In this document: one piece after another, positions 1 through 10,838 of the stretch
How the letters are laid out: each line of letters opens with the position of its first letter
Position numbering within the stretch: position 1 is the stretch's first letter
Assembly (NCBI GenBank): GCA_025399215.1
Contig: MU621183.1
Location: 1 to 59,376 of the forward strand
Length of the DNA stretch: 59,376 bases
Direction: 5' to 3'
Source: Globomyces pollinis-pini
Taxonomy: Eukaryota; Chytridiomycota; Chytridiomycetes; Rhizophydiales; Globomycetaceae
Translations under genes and position numbers: made by a program
Notes under the pieces: model-generated
Told to the model about the DNA's origin: nothing
What the model saw: the letters and a program-made list of their open reading frames with translations, nothing else
The model's database searches: none

Positions 1-257
1 CTGTTGTAGATAGTTTCTTGACCGTCTTCTCCAGAGAACACTGAATCGAAATTGAATGATTTGTCATCTTTCTTCTGTTCGGGATCTTCGATAGCAACTG
101 CAGTATATTGACCCGTTTTCGGATTCTTCCCATCGACTTTGGCAATGTTTCTATTATATTCGTCTGTGTGCTTTATAGAGTTTGGATCTCTGCCATGCCA
201 AGAAGGAATATTACGAACTCTAACAGCAACCTGAACATTATCGGTTGTGATTTTCAT
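1..257 (-). CDS. Kinesin motor protein, N-terminal fragment (runs off the window)
   Basis: Reading leftward from ATG at 257 gives an open frame to the window edge without a stop. It begins MKITTDNVQVAVRVRNIP, the first beta strand of a kinesin motor domain (consensus V.VAVRVRP). About 75 codons on comes FNFDSVFSGEDGQETIYN, matching the F.FD.VF....Q..VY block that precedes the P-loop. The P-loop itself is outside the window. In the family this is an ATP-driven microtubule motor. The subfamily cannot be decided from 86 residues. The segment between the two motifs is rich in Lys and Asp. Confidence 0.75.
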   Translation of the reverse strand, partial: MKITTDNVQVAVRVRNIPSWHGRDPNSIKHTDEYNRNIAKVDGKNPKTGQYTAVAIEDPEQKKDDKSFNFDSVFSGEDGQETIYN

Positions 258-591
258 ATAGGAAATGAACGAACAATTTACGCGTTTCTTGAATACTATA
301 AACCACTATGATCCAACGTGATTCTTTTACTGGATTTATTACTATTACAATTCTTCCATTTTAACCCCAAATAATTTATATTTTTTATATTTTCAAGAAC
401 CAAACAAGAACTGACTGTATCTAATGTGATTTTATAATCAACAATCAGTTTTTTCAGAGCATACTCTAGTTAATCTTGTCTCTTTTGCTCCATGAGTTTA
501 TTTTTCCAAATTCTAAATTTGGACCAATCATTTTTTGCCACTTCCAACCCTAAACAATTTGACACAACAATTCAATCTTTACCATTTTAAA
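258..591. other. Divergent intergenic region
   Basis: This AT-rich spacer lies between the kinesin start (minus) and the DNAJC3 start (plus), so it probably carries both promoters. I see no further coding sequence or RNA gene. Confidence 0.5.
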
Positions 592-2189
592 ATGCTCTCT
601 ATATTCCTGTTATTTTTCTCGGTTTGGGCAAATATATCAGACTCTTTGAATGAAGCAAAGAGGTTAATGGGTTTGGGGAAAATTCAGGATGCTTTGATAC
701 ATTATGACAAAGCCGTGGAACTCGATAATACTAATCATCTCACTTATTTCAGACGTGCAACTGCTTATTTGATGGTTGGTAAAAATGAAATGGCTATAAA
801 GGATTTCGATAAAGTCCTTGAATTGAAAGGGGATAATAATCCTGCAAGATTGAAGAGGGCTACATTATTACTATATCAGGGGGAATTCAGCAAAGCTCTT
901 TCTGATTTAGAACTATATTTGTCGGTCCATGGTTCAGATGAGAAAGCGTTGGAAATGGTAATTGGTTTTAGCTAATGGTAGCATCAAAATGCCCAATTAG
1001 CTCAAGAAAACCTAATGGTACTAAAAGAAAATCCGTCTGCATGTGATTCTGAACCATTAAATCAAATTTTATCCATTGCACCTAAATTCACAGATATCCT
1101 TCTCAGGTATTTGAATGTCTTTATATAATGTTATATAGGCGAGCACAATGCCACCTCTTACAAAATGATATAGAAATGGCTGTTGGTGATTTATCACGAG
1201 TATTGAAATTACATCCTAATCGATTTGACGTCTCACTTCAATTGTCAAAATTATATGCCTCAATTGGCGAATTAGATAGGTCTATAATAGCAATCAAAGA
1301 ATGTTTAAGACAGGATCCAGATCAAAAGGAATGTAAAGCTCAATTTAGATCCGTGAAACGATTTCAGAAAGGATTTGCATCTTTAGAAGAGTTGGAAAAG
1401 AAAGCTAAATCTAAATCAATAATGGAAAAGCTTATTGCTGAAGAGTTCTTAAAGGAAGTGGAAGAGTTAGGTGCTTCCCCACTAAAACGTAAGGTTTACG
1501 GCTTTGCTTGCACAGCAAACCATCGGGTAAATCGTATTTTATTGCTGAAATCAGATGAGAAAATTTAAAGATGCTGCAGACTATTGTACAAAAACATTGG
1601 AAATTGAGAGCGCGGACCTTGAAGCGAGAATTAATCGAGGTGAAACATACCTTGAATTAGAGAAATTTGATGAAGGTATGTATCAATGAATTAACTTTAG
1701 CATTGAATGACTTCAAAACTGCACATGAAACGGATCGACAGAATCCAAGGGTATCTAATAATATTTTGATTTGCTAGATTACAGATGGTTATCGAAAAGC
1801 AGAAACGTTAAAGAAAAGGGCGAGTATGATGGACTATTATAAAATTCTGGGCATTTCTAGAACAGCTTCACAACGCGAGATTAAAAAGGCATATAGAAAG
1901 AAGGCACAAGAGTGGCATCCTGATAAATATAAAGGTGATTTGACAGCTGAAGAGGTGCAAAAGAAAATGGCAGAAATCAATAGGTCGTATGAAATATTGG
2001 GCAACGAAGAAACAAGGGAGCAGTATGATAATGGGCATGATCCAAATGTAAGTAGCTTATATGATGAAGTCTGATTTGAAGGATCCTGAACATCAACAGA
2101 GGCAAGGCAATCCATTCCAAGGATTTCAAGGGTTCCAAGGTTTCCAAGGATTCCAAGGTGGTGGTCAACAGTTTCACTTCAGCTTCTAA
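592..2189 (+). CDS. DNAJC3/P58IPK-like ER co-chaperone (TPR + J domain)
   Basis: The start at 592 opens with a hydrophobic signal peptide ([15 protein letters not shown]). TPR repeats follow (e.g. [17 protein letters not shown]) and then a C-terminal J domain ([17 protein letters not shown] motif in EWHPDKYK). The protein ends in a QGF-rich stretch and QQFHFSF*, like the GF-rich tail of P58IPK. Small introns restore the frame: 958-981 (24 nt), 1107-1138 (32 nt), two near 1490-1545, one at about 1676-1700, one at about 1750 and one at about 2050-2083. The 27-nt candidate intron near 1490 is a multiple of three and could be retained. In the family this is a luminal ER Hsp70 co-chaperone in the unfolded-protein response; no ER retention signal is visible. 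Confidence 0.88.
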
Positions 2190-2267
2190 TAAACATGAAG
2201 ATCGAACTATGAATATTATTATTTTATTAGATATTTAATAGTAGTAGACACCATATGCTATTTGAAA

Positions 2268-2715
2268 TTAAAATGAAGTTGTTCTACCTGCAGCAACACA
2301 AAATAAAGAATCCTGTTAAAGTTAACAATTCAATTATTACATTAATAAATGTATCCTGACCCATATTATCCGTATCTGAGTCCCAAAAGCATCTAGCACC
2401 AACCTTAACTCCTTCGCCACGAATCTCTCCCATCACAACATTGACAATGAACTTGTATCGATCAAAATCACAATCTGATTTAGATTAATTATTGATCATA
2501 AATCTACCTTTCAATTTGTGTTTGATTTCATCGGCAATCTCTCTCGTATATTGCGAACATGTATCTGGATTATATGTCTGAGAATGTAGTTTAGCTACCA
2601 ATATTTGATGAATCAATTGTGATACAACCGCAGGTCGAAATCTAAAAGATGGTTAACTTTGTTTAAGTTACTTTTGCTTGTAGTTTGGTCGAATCAAATA
2701 TGAAGGATCATTCAT
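2268..2715 (-). CDS. Tctex1-type dynein light chain (DYNLT2B/TCTEX1D2-like)
   Basis: Four exons join into a Tctex1 domain. It starts MNDPSYLIRPNYKQK, continues FRPAVVSQLIHQILVAKL, then DRYKFIVNVVMGEIRGEGV and RCFWDSDTDNMGQDTFIN, and ends DSLFCVAAGRTTSF*. The RYK..V.VV.GE..G.GV..GARC.WD..TD signature is diagnostic. The three introns are about 28-33 nt. A Met further upstream in the same frame (2799) is possible, but the start at 2715 gives the usual family length. Such light chains belong to axonemal or intraflagellar-transport dynein, so the gene supports a flagellated cell. Confidence 0.85.
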
Positions 2716-2822
2716 TTGTAGAGGGTTAAAAAAATCGCGTTGGAAGCTAATAAACAATGCCAAACAAACTTTCGATAATTTCAAGGATAATGGATACATT
2801 TTTATTGCAATCAATACTAAAT

Positions 2823-4394
2823 TTAAATGTTAGCAATGAACTGGTCCATAAAAGATTTAGTATCTGATTTAGGAAATTCCAAGTCATCTGGAACATCCTC
2901 CAAATAAGCTTCTACATCTCTAACAAACAAGATAAACTCTATCTTAATTTCAACCACTTTAGATTTCAAACTCATCTCAGTTTGTTGAATATCTTGATTC
3001 CCTTCTTGAACGTAATCGAATTTTAGATGATCAAGTCGTTTTGAAAAGGTATCATCGTTGATCAACAATATTTTTGAGAAATCTAATAAATAATTCTTGT
3101 AGTTTTCACTATCTTTGATAAATAACATATCATTTGAACATAAACAAGTCAACTCGATAATATAAAAATGCAACTTTGATAGTTGAATCAAATCAGAAAC
3201 ATTCAAGTTGCTTTGAACTTTTTCCATATTGATAAATTTTAAACTTGAACTTTCATCAAAATCGAATCCATCTAAAGATTTTAATGGATAAACTGTCAAA
3301 TTGATCAATCCAATTAATTTGTTTAAAAACCGTAAAAAGTGAAGTGAGTATTGATACTTTAATTGACTTCGATTGATGGTTGAATGATGATCCATAATGA
3401 GTCTACCAACTAACAGTCCAATTAAGGATACTCTTTCTTTAACTGGCCAAAGTATTGGACATGAAGTTGAATTCACCCAAGCAGGAATATTTTCGTTCTT
3501 GTCTTTAAATACTTGTTCCAAGATATTGATTAATACTAAATTTCTGTAACATTGAAATAATGATGCAACTAGAATAAGTACTAGAATCGAGTTCCATTCA
3601 TTTGAATTGGACCCTTTTGAAGAGTCAAAATTCCATTGAATGGAGTGTTCCATATACTTTTCAGGTGTCAACCATCCCAATAACAATCCAAATAGTACGT
3701 TCTTTTGTGGGTCATTATCAGGATCAAAAAAGTATTCCAATGATTTAGATAATCTTCGAAGTTTCCAAATATCATACTCCAGAGGCATATTAAATTGAAC
3801 AGGTAGATCTTCCAACCATAGTTTAGAAAAATCTGTCCAAATTCGTCCACTATCTTTGTATTCTATGAATTTTAATCTAGTTGGAAGAAATGCAGGTGGA
3901 TTTTGATTCATTTTCCATCTTCTAGCAAGTAATGAATATAATCCATGATCCTTGGTAAAGAATTGATACCATTTTTGACGATCTACACACGATATATAAT
4001 TACCATTTATCATCCATATATGTGGTAAAATGAATGAGAGAAATCCACAATGATACGATGGGCCAGTATCAATCTGTAGCATTGGATTCTGAAAACAATG
4101 AAATCTAAGTATATGAGTTTTTGAGAATGTTTCTTGAAGTTGCTTAAAGTTGATGTTCGTGAATGACACATCCAAAAACCCAAGGCAAACGTATAATGAA
4201 AGAGATGTTAGATCTACTGGGAGTTTACAGTATGCAAATGATACAATCCACAAGTTGCGAAAGGTTTTTAATGGAGGTAGTATCGTTAATTTGTGTAAAA
4301 TCAACTTGCAGACTGATGAGTCCTGTCTATATTTCTCTGCCTCTGCCTCCTGTTCCATCATGTTTGTGAATACGCGATAAACATCAAAAACCAC
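2823..4394 (-). CDS. Leucine-rich protein of unknown function, 523 aa
   Basis: This long, apparently intronless gene stands out among its intron-rich neighbours. The first 100 residues look like short irregular leucine-rich repeats (LHKLTILPPLKTFRNLWIVS, LTSLSLYVCLGFLDVS). The rest is mostly hydrophobic and aromatic with no motif I recognise. The C-terminus is acidic (YLEDVPDDLEF). I do not recognise the family. It ends convergently near the Tctex1 gene's upstream region, and RPS5 follows on the same strand. Confidence 0.6.
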   Translation of the reverse strand: MVFDVYRVFTNMMEQEAEAEKYRQDSSVCKLILHKLTILPPLKTFRNLWIVSFAYCKLPVDLTSLSLYVCLGFLDVSFTNINFKQLQETFSKTHILRFHCFQNPMLQIDTGPSYHCGFLSFILPHIWMINGNYISCVDRQKWYQFFTKDHGLYSLLARRWKMNQNPPAFLPTRLKFIEYKDSGRIWTDFSKLWLEDLPVQFNMPLEYDIWKLRRLSKSLEYFFDPDNDPQKNVLFGLLLGWLTPEKYMEHSIQWNFDSSKGSNSNEWNSILVLILVASLFQCYRNLVLINILEQVFKDKNENIPAWVNSTSCPILWPVKERVSLIGLLVGRLIMDHHSTINRSQLKYQYSLHFLRFLNKLIGLINLTVYPLKSLDGFDFDESSSLKFINMEKVQSNLNVSDLIQLSKLHFYIIELTCLCSNDMLFIKDSENYKNYLLDFSKILLINDDTFSKRLDHLKFDYVQEGNQDIQQTEMSLKSKVVEIKIEFILFVRDVEAYLEDVPDDLEFPKSDTKSFMDQFIANI

Positions 4395-4552
4395 ATTGGA
4401 AAACTGGTTAACAAACTAAAACTGAGTTTGATTCTAATATCAATCTTTAAAACTGCAGTTATATACATCAACTAAAGATAGTAGAATTATTCCATATACA
4501 AAAGTAAGTGTTAATGTGATTTTATTGAATCATACAGTAGAACCAATTATAT

Positions 4553-5411
<859 letters not shown>

Positions 5412-5637
5412 AGTGTAAAAAGGTAAGTTCTTTCTCTTTTTTTTTTTGTTTTTTCACTTGTCTAGTGGCTTGCTCGGAGGATTTTCTGACAATTCATTTT
5501 TGAATTGGTTTTTCCATTGGACTGTGAATGTTGCAGAATTTAATAAACGATGATGAAGTTGTTTTAGTAGACTGTTGAATCAGTTGCTACGTCATTTTGC
5601 TTTGTGAGTTGCAGTATTGTTCCTTCCTACTTTTATT

Positions 5638-6639
5638 ATGTCTCCTCTATCTTGCTATATCACATTCTTATTACTTATCGGTCAATTATCGTATGTGTTG
5701 TCTCAATATATCCCAAACACATCTGAAAACTTTTTATTAACTGCTAGTAATAGTGGTTCTAGAATTTCAAAAGAAAAAATACAATATGGAGGTGGTACTA
5801 TCATCTCAAAAATCAAGGTTTTCGTAGTCTTCTGGGGAGGTCTCAATAATGTTATTCATGCTGATCGTTACATCAAATTCTATAAAGATTTGGTAGACTC
5901 GCCATATTTTGATTGGATTGCAGATGAATACAGTACTAAATCACAAACTATACAGAAAGGCGATTTTATTGGCTATTATTCGTATCAAAATGCACCACAA
6001 GGGAATGTCTCTGACAAAACTATACAAACTACTTTGGCTAATCTAATCAACTACGGAGATATTCCATCACCGGATGATAATACTTACTTTGCAATACATT
6101 TTACTCCAAATACTACCATTAATGTGTTCAATGTAAAGTCGTGTGCTGTGGGAGGGTTTTGCAGCTATCATTCTTCAATTAAAGTGGGGAGAGTTATTTA
6201 TGGAGTAATGCCTGACTTTTCAGGATCTTGCTTGCAAATGGTAATTTACCTCCCTAATCAGTAGTGTGGAAAAGGTACGAGTTGGGACATTGGTACATCA
6301 GCAGCATCTCATGAATTCCTTGAAGTAATTACAAATCCATTTTTCTTTGAACTTGCCTGGGGTGAGATTAATGGAAATAGTATACAAGAGCTTGCAGACA
6401 ATTGTAACCAAGAGCAGTATCTGTACCAAACAAATAATGGAATGCAATATACACTGCAAAAAATGTGGTCGAATAAATATGAGAGCTGCTATGTTACATC
6501 TCCAAATAATATCACAAACTCAATGCCAACGCAAATTAATAATGAAATTCTACAGGTCAATGCTGCAAAAGTGGTATCTCTGGATTTATTGATCTTTTTC
6601 TTGGCATTTGGCGCAGGTTTCTTTATTACGATTGTATAA
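5638..6639 (+). CDS. Secreted EXORDIUM/phosphate-induced-like protein with C-terminal membrane or GPI tail
   Basis: The start at 5638 gives a signal peptide (MSPLSCYITFLLLIGQLSYV); an in-frame ATG lies at 5617. One 24-nt intron (6241-6264, containing CCCTAATC) joins ...SGSCLQM to CGKGTSWDIG. Recognisable family blocks are VFVVFWGGLNNVIHADRYI, YGVMPDFSGSC and SHEFLEVITNPF, followed by GEINGNSIQELADNC. The SHE..E..TDP / GE..D.C pattern recalls the PHI-1/EXORDIUM family and related bacterial and fungal secreted proteins. The C-terminus is hydrophobic (LDLLIFFLAFGAGFFITIV), which suggests membrane or GPI anchoring. The exact function is unknown. Confidence 0.65.
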
Positions 6640-6751
6640 AGAGTACTTGTCTTTCGATTCTAGATAGATATTATATATATGTCTCATTCATATTACATGC
6701 CACTAAATTGTGTTGAGAATCTCGTCTAAACTATAAAACATATCTTTATCT

Positions 6752-7378
6752 TTATTTTGCTGGCTTTTTGTTTGTAGCTACAGGAGCTCCCTTTTTATCC
6801 CCAGCAACATTTGGTTGAACATTCTCTTGAGCAGGTAGCTTATTATTCCCTGTTGTCTTCTTTTGCTGTACAGATTCATCTGGCTTATCCTTGTCCTTAA
6901 CTGGCTCTCGTTTGTCACCCTTTGCTTTTGCCCGTTGTTTGAAAGTAGGATTGGTGACTGTCTCTGTTAAACTACCAATATACCTGAAAACTTAATTTTA
7001 TCGAGTGCATTATCTAACAGTGGGATATATGTTGGACTCGATTCCTCCGTTTCATCTGAGTTGTTAGTGTTTCTCCAGTAGTACCTCCAATAATTTTTAC
7101 CAAAATGTAACTAGATCGAGATTCCAAGAATTTCTTTGCGTATTCTTTTCCGTATTAATGTAAATATAGAATCACCCTGATCGTGAGTAAAATGGGTATA
7201 CTTTTGGTTTACTGGCCAAATCCATGACTTCCCCAGTCTCGGATGCCAAATCTAAGATTTCATTTTCAAAACCACAAGTATGTTTGATATGATTTAACAA
7301 CACTGCTGATAAGCAGTTTGGGTTGAATATTTTTTCTTCCTCAGCTGAACGGTTTAATGTAGACTTTTTTACCTCCAT
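6752..7378 (-). CDS. CXorf65/C22orf15-like protein (flagellum-associated family)
   Basis: The N-terminus reads MEVKKSTLNRSAEEEKIF and then NPNCLSAVLLNHIKHTCGFE and LDLASETGEVMDLASKP. A later exon gives YAKKFLESRSSYILVKI. These align with the animal CXorf65 and C22orf15 proteins (NTNC..V.LL..I......D...ETG, YASKFL..R..Y.....). The tail is Lys-rich and ends NKKPAK*. One intron in the tail is only 20 nt (6964-6983). I could not phase the junction near 7172: the obvious donor leaves the next conserved block out of frame, so there may be an odd splice site or a sequence error. Confidence 0.5.
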
Positions 7379-7696
7379 ACTTTACTGTGATGAACATTAA
7401 AAACGCGAAAGAATTCAAACACAACCATAAAATACACAATGCTCGAGAGTATCCGATACCATTGTAGGAGAATAATTATTTATAGAATATACCATGCTTA
7501 AATCTTGGTTATGATGTTTTGTAAAACTAGTCATTGGGAAATGAGATGGTATCTGTTTGAGTTACTCAAGCTCCTAGATCATCCAGTATAAAATCACTTC
7601 CTTTTTAAATTGACAGATAGCAAGTTTTGTTTCATTTCACCCGTCAACTGTCATTGTTGGACCAGCAGCCGTGCACTTATAATTTTTATCATAAGG

Positions 7697-9142
7697 ATGC
7701 TGAAAGGTGGAAATGATAATATTTCACCACTAAAACAGAATAGAAAGAGATCTAGATTTGAAGATGATGGAACGGCAAATGAAGACCCAAAAGACATGGA
7801 ACTGGACGATTTTGGTGTTACAACTTCATTCCGATCTATTGGGGATTTATCTTTGGAAGAACTGAAGATTGCTCAGAAAATAGCCCAAGAGAAACTAAAG
7901 CTGATACTGTTCTTGCAGGTTGAAATTCCGAGTGAACCTGTTGGTTTAAATCCATTTGTTGACCCCTCTACACAGTTACACCAAGATGTAGATGAATTAA
8001 TGGTGGCAAAGGACAAGGTTTAGATACGATTACTCTAAGTTTTTAGGTTGATAAAGATCCATTTGGTTCCTTTGATCAACAATTCCAACATCACGCAATA
8101 ATCTCACAGTTTTCAACTTCAGACTCATCCTTATCATTGCTTCAGAAAGTGTGTAAATTAATATTAAAACAATCTAATTCCCAACCCAATTTTTTTATGA
8201 ATGCAACAACGATGACTAGTAGGTCAACCGAGTTGAAGAAACTTATTGAATCCGAGAACGAGGAGGAGTTGATCATCACCAATGAAGATACACCCGAATT
8301 GATTCGAATTCTGGTAAATTGCCTTATGAAACTGCCTAGTTTAATTTCGTCAAATTTGTATAAATTTTAGGTTAACCGTAGATATGTTGCCTGTCAAGGA
8401 ATCCTTGCCATTAATCAAGCTACTGGATTGCCAAGAAGAATTGGTGGAACGAGTATCAAGACTCCTACATCTATGGTAAAAGAATTACTAAGGTAACAAT
8501 CAATTTTTAGTAGATTTTTAGAAACATAATTTTACTCATACCATCCCTCAATCGCCAGTTGCTACAGTTCATGGTTGAATTTGCTATTGAACTTTGCCAG
8601 CAGGTTGTAAATAAAGCTAGAAACAGTTGGGCAAGACAGGTATCAGGAATTTTTGCAACGTTGGTCGAAAAACAGGCAACTATTGGGTGTCATACACCAA
8701 GTTCTACACCTTCTTACGGCCAGCCATCGTGGTCTGCTCTATTTTTCGAGCTATTGGTTCAATGTCATGGACTTCACTGTGAACCAAACACTTTGGAAAA
8801 CGAGAAAAGGTTTATTTGGTCTATTGATGAGCCTTTCAAAAGAGAACTTAATAGTCGATATGTCGTCCTTAAGACCCCTTCAAGGAAATCAAGATCTCTT
8901 TCCACACCAAGGAGAAGTACAGGAAGAACGTTGATGAAGGGTGTAGCTGGAACCAGTTTAAAGCGAAACTTGTTCAAATGCAAAATCCAAGAGGAATCAA
9001 ACAGTAAGCTATTGACTGATTAATATTTCTGCTAGGTCCGTCTTTTATATCAAAGATGGATGGAAAGGAGTTTCCCACATCACCAACTGTACAAGGACCA
9101 CTTGATCGACAAAGATATTCAAAACGATTAAGGTTGAAATGA
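7697..9142 (+). CDS. Unknown protein, about 370 aa, five exons
   Basis: Starting at 7697 (MLKGGNDNISPLKQNRKRSR), exons join cleanly across introns of 29, 57, 29 and about 33 nt. The N-terminus is basic, then acidic. The middle is helical (ELCQQVVNKARNSWARQ). The C-terminal part is Ser/Arg/Pro-rich (LKTPSRKSRSLSTPRRSTGR) and ends RYSKRLRLK*. Basic clusters suggest a nuclear protein. I do not recognise the family. The clean frame across four introns supports a real gene. Confidence 0.6.
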
Positions 9143-9261
9143 GTGAAGAAGTCGAACTTATTATAAATGAATATAGTGAATTTCAACTTAAACATTGAAA
9201 GTTGTGTGTACATATTGAATGTTAATCTGTACTTGAAGTTTGTGTTCACTTCCAACTCACG

Positions 9262-9480
9262 TAAATCGCAAGCGATTTATGGATATGCCCCATTTGGCAG
9301 ATAGCTTCAATTGAATGAAAGATTTTGGAATATTTGTCAATAGTGTAATTTTTGAACACCACTTCAACCGTATCATCAATTCAAGCTAGCATTCTAAATA
9401 GGTTGTAGGAGGAACGTCCCATAGAAATATCGATATCATCAGCATCTTTCCACTCATTGATTAAATACAAAATTTGATTT
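9262..9480 (-). other. Unresolved coding-like segment
   Basis: On the minus strand two open stretches in the same frame are separated by a single TGA. The first reads EWKDADDIDISMGRSSYNLF; the second contains IDDTVEVVFKNYTIDKYSKI and ends HKSLAIYVSWK*. No GT-AG intron that removes the stop is obvious. It could be a small gene with a missed splice, or a decayed one. Family not recognised. Confidence 0.3.
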
Positions 9481-9496
9481 AGATTTCATGTTGAAT

Positions 9497-9840
9497 TTAT
9501 TTCAATTTAGCAAATAGTTTTGGAGCGGCCTAAAGTAAAGCACAATTAAACATAGAAAAACTTACACAATGATCAATGCATTCCTAAAACAGTTAATCTC
9601 AAAAACAATCCATTACCATCATATCAAAAAATTCTTCAACGCAAGTTTCTGAACCTGCTTCACCACCTTCTACTCTAGCGGTACAAGTAGCTAACTTTTC
9701 AGCAAAAGGGTGGCAATGATGACTCTCTCGACATTCTATATGAAATCAATTATTGAGCTGATTCGATACCTACAAGGAATTTAATTCTTCCTCCATTTAC
9801 CTTCTTCAATAAGTGGTTTAGGATCCTCGTTGTCTGACAT
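9497..9840 (-). CDS. QCR6: Ubiquinol-cytochrome c reductase hinge subunit (QCR6/UQCRH)
   Basis: Four tiny exons join into a protein of about 65 residues: MSDNEDPKPLIEE, then CRESHHCHPFAEKLATC, then SETCVEEFFDMM, ECIDHC and AAPKLFAKLK*. The spaced Cys pairs (twin CX9C-like) and the ETCVEE-F-D--(E/H)C-DHC core identify the acidic hinge protein of complex III in the mitochondrial intermembrane space. The first intron (9736-9800) resolves into two abutting GT-AG units, 9770-9800 and then 9736-9769. Removing only the first unit brings a stop into frame. Confidence 0.9.
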
Positions 9841-10063
9841 TTGATTTAAAAATGAAAAATTATTTTGAAGAAAAGGAAATGTGACAGTCACAGCACTAAG
9901 GACAGATTTGAAACTAACAATACATACTGGAGGATACGCTACTTCAGGATTATTGGTCTAATGGAAGTGATTGTCTGTTCGGATATTATTAGAGTAGAAT
10001 CAAAATGGTGTACATTCTCTGATTGTTAAAAAGTTACTCTTTATTGGTAAGTGTGTTTAAGAC

Positions 10064-10674
10064 TTATAGGGTAATTGGTGTTGCATCTTTAAGAGTTGGT
10101 GACTCCGTCACCTCAATTTTGAATGCATCCAAGTCTGCCATGATTGGTTCCGGAGCAGATGAAGGTCCAGGGATGTAGATACCGCGTCGATATGCGGGTA
10201 AAGAATCCAATGAATCAGAAACTGCAATTGATTTTTCACATACTGCTGGTTCTTGCTTTTCTAATGAATCGACAGAAGAAGAAGAATGTACTTGCAGTGT
10301 CCTTAACCTATCCAAGTCGATGGGTGCCAGCGAAGCAGTCACACTGGCACGATGGTTGCTCATTTCCTGGTTTGTCACCGGCAATTGCACTTTCTAAAGT
10401 TCAATTTTAATGATTGTGTAAATACCGTTTGGTTTAATGAATCAATATCTGTTTCCTTTCTCTTTTTCTTTCCATGTCCCCAACGAAACAACCTTAAATC
10501 TGACTTACTCTTCAAATGCACTGTTTCAACAGAAGCATCTACATCTTCATCAATTTGTTTGACCCGAATCAAACTGGCTAACTTGGTTTTAAATGTTTTG
10601 ATAAATGTTTCTGGAGGAGCTTCTGTGCCAAGCTTTGTTCTGTGAATGAATAATGAGTCCTTTCTTGTTGTCAT
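10064..10674 (-). CDS. Unknown basic/disordered protein, about 190 aa
   Basis: Two exons join over a 32-nt intron near 10400. It starts MTTRKDSLFIHRTKLGTEAP, has a basic run (HGKKKRKETD), and a Ser-rich second half (LQVHSSSSVDSLEKQ) ending KDATPITL*. I see no recognised domain. Length and composition suggest an intracellular disordered protein. Confidence 0.55.
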
Positions 10675-10838
10675 TCGATTATGTATAGCAATCTATTTGC
10701 TGATGGAAACTCTATCTGCGTGGGAATTTACGTATAAACAAACCATAAACTACGATTTTCATCGAATTAATACTTCGGATTTAAAATGAGACAGAGATAG
10801 TTTTAAGCGTATAATTTTTAACAATGAAATGGTTTATT

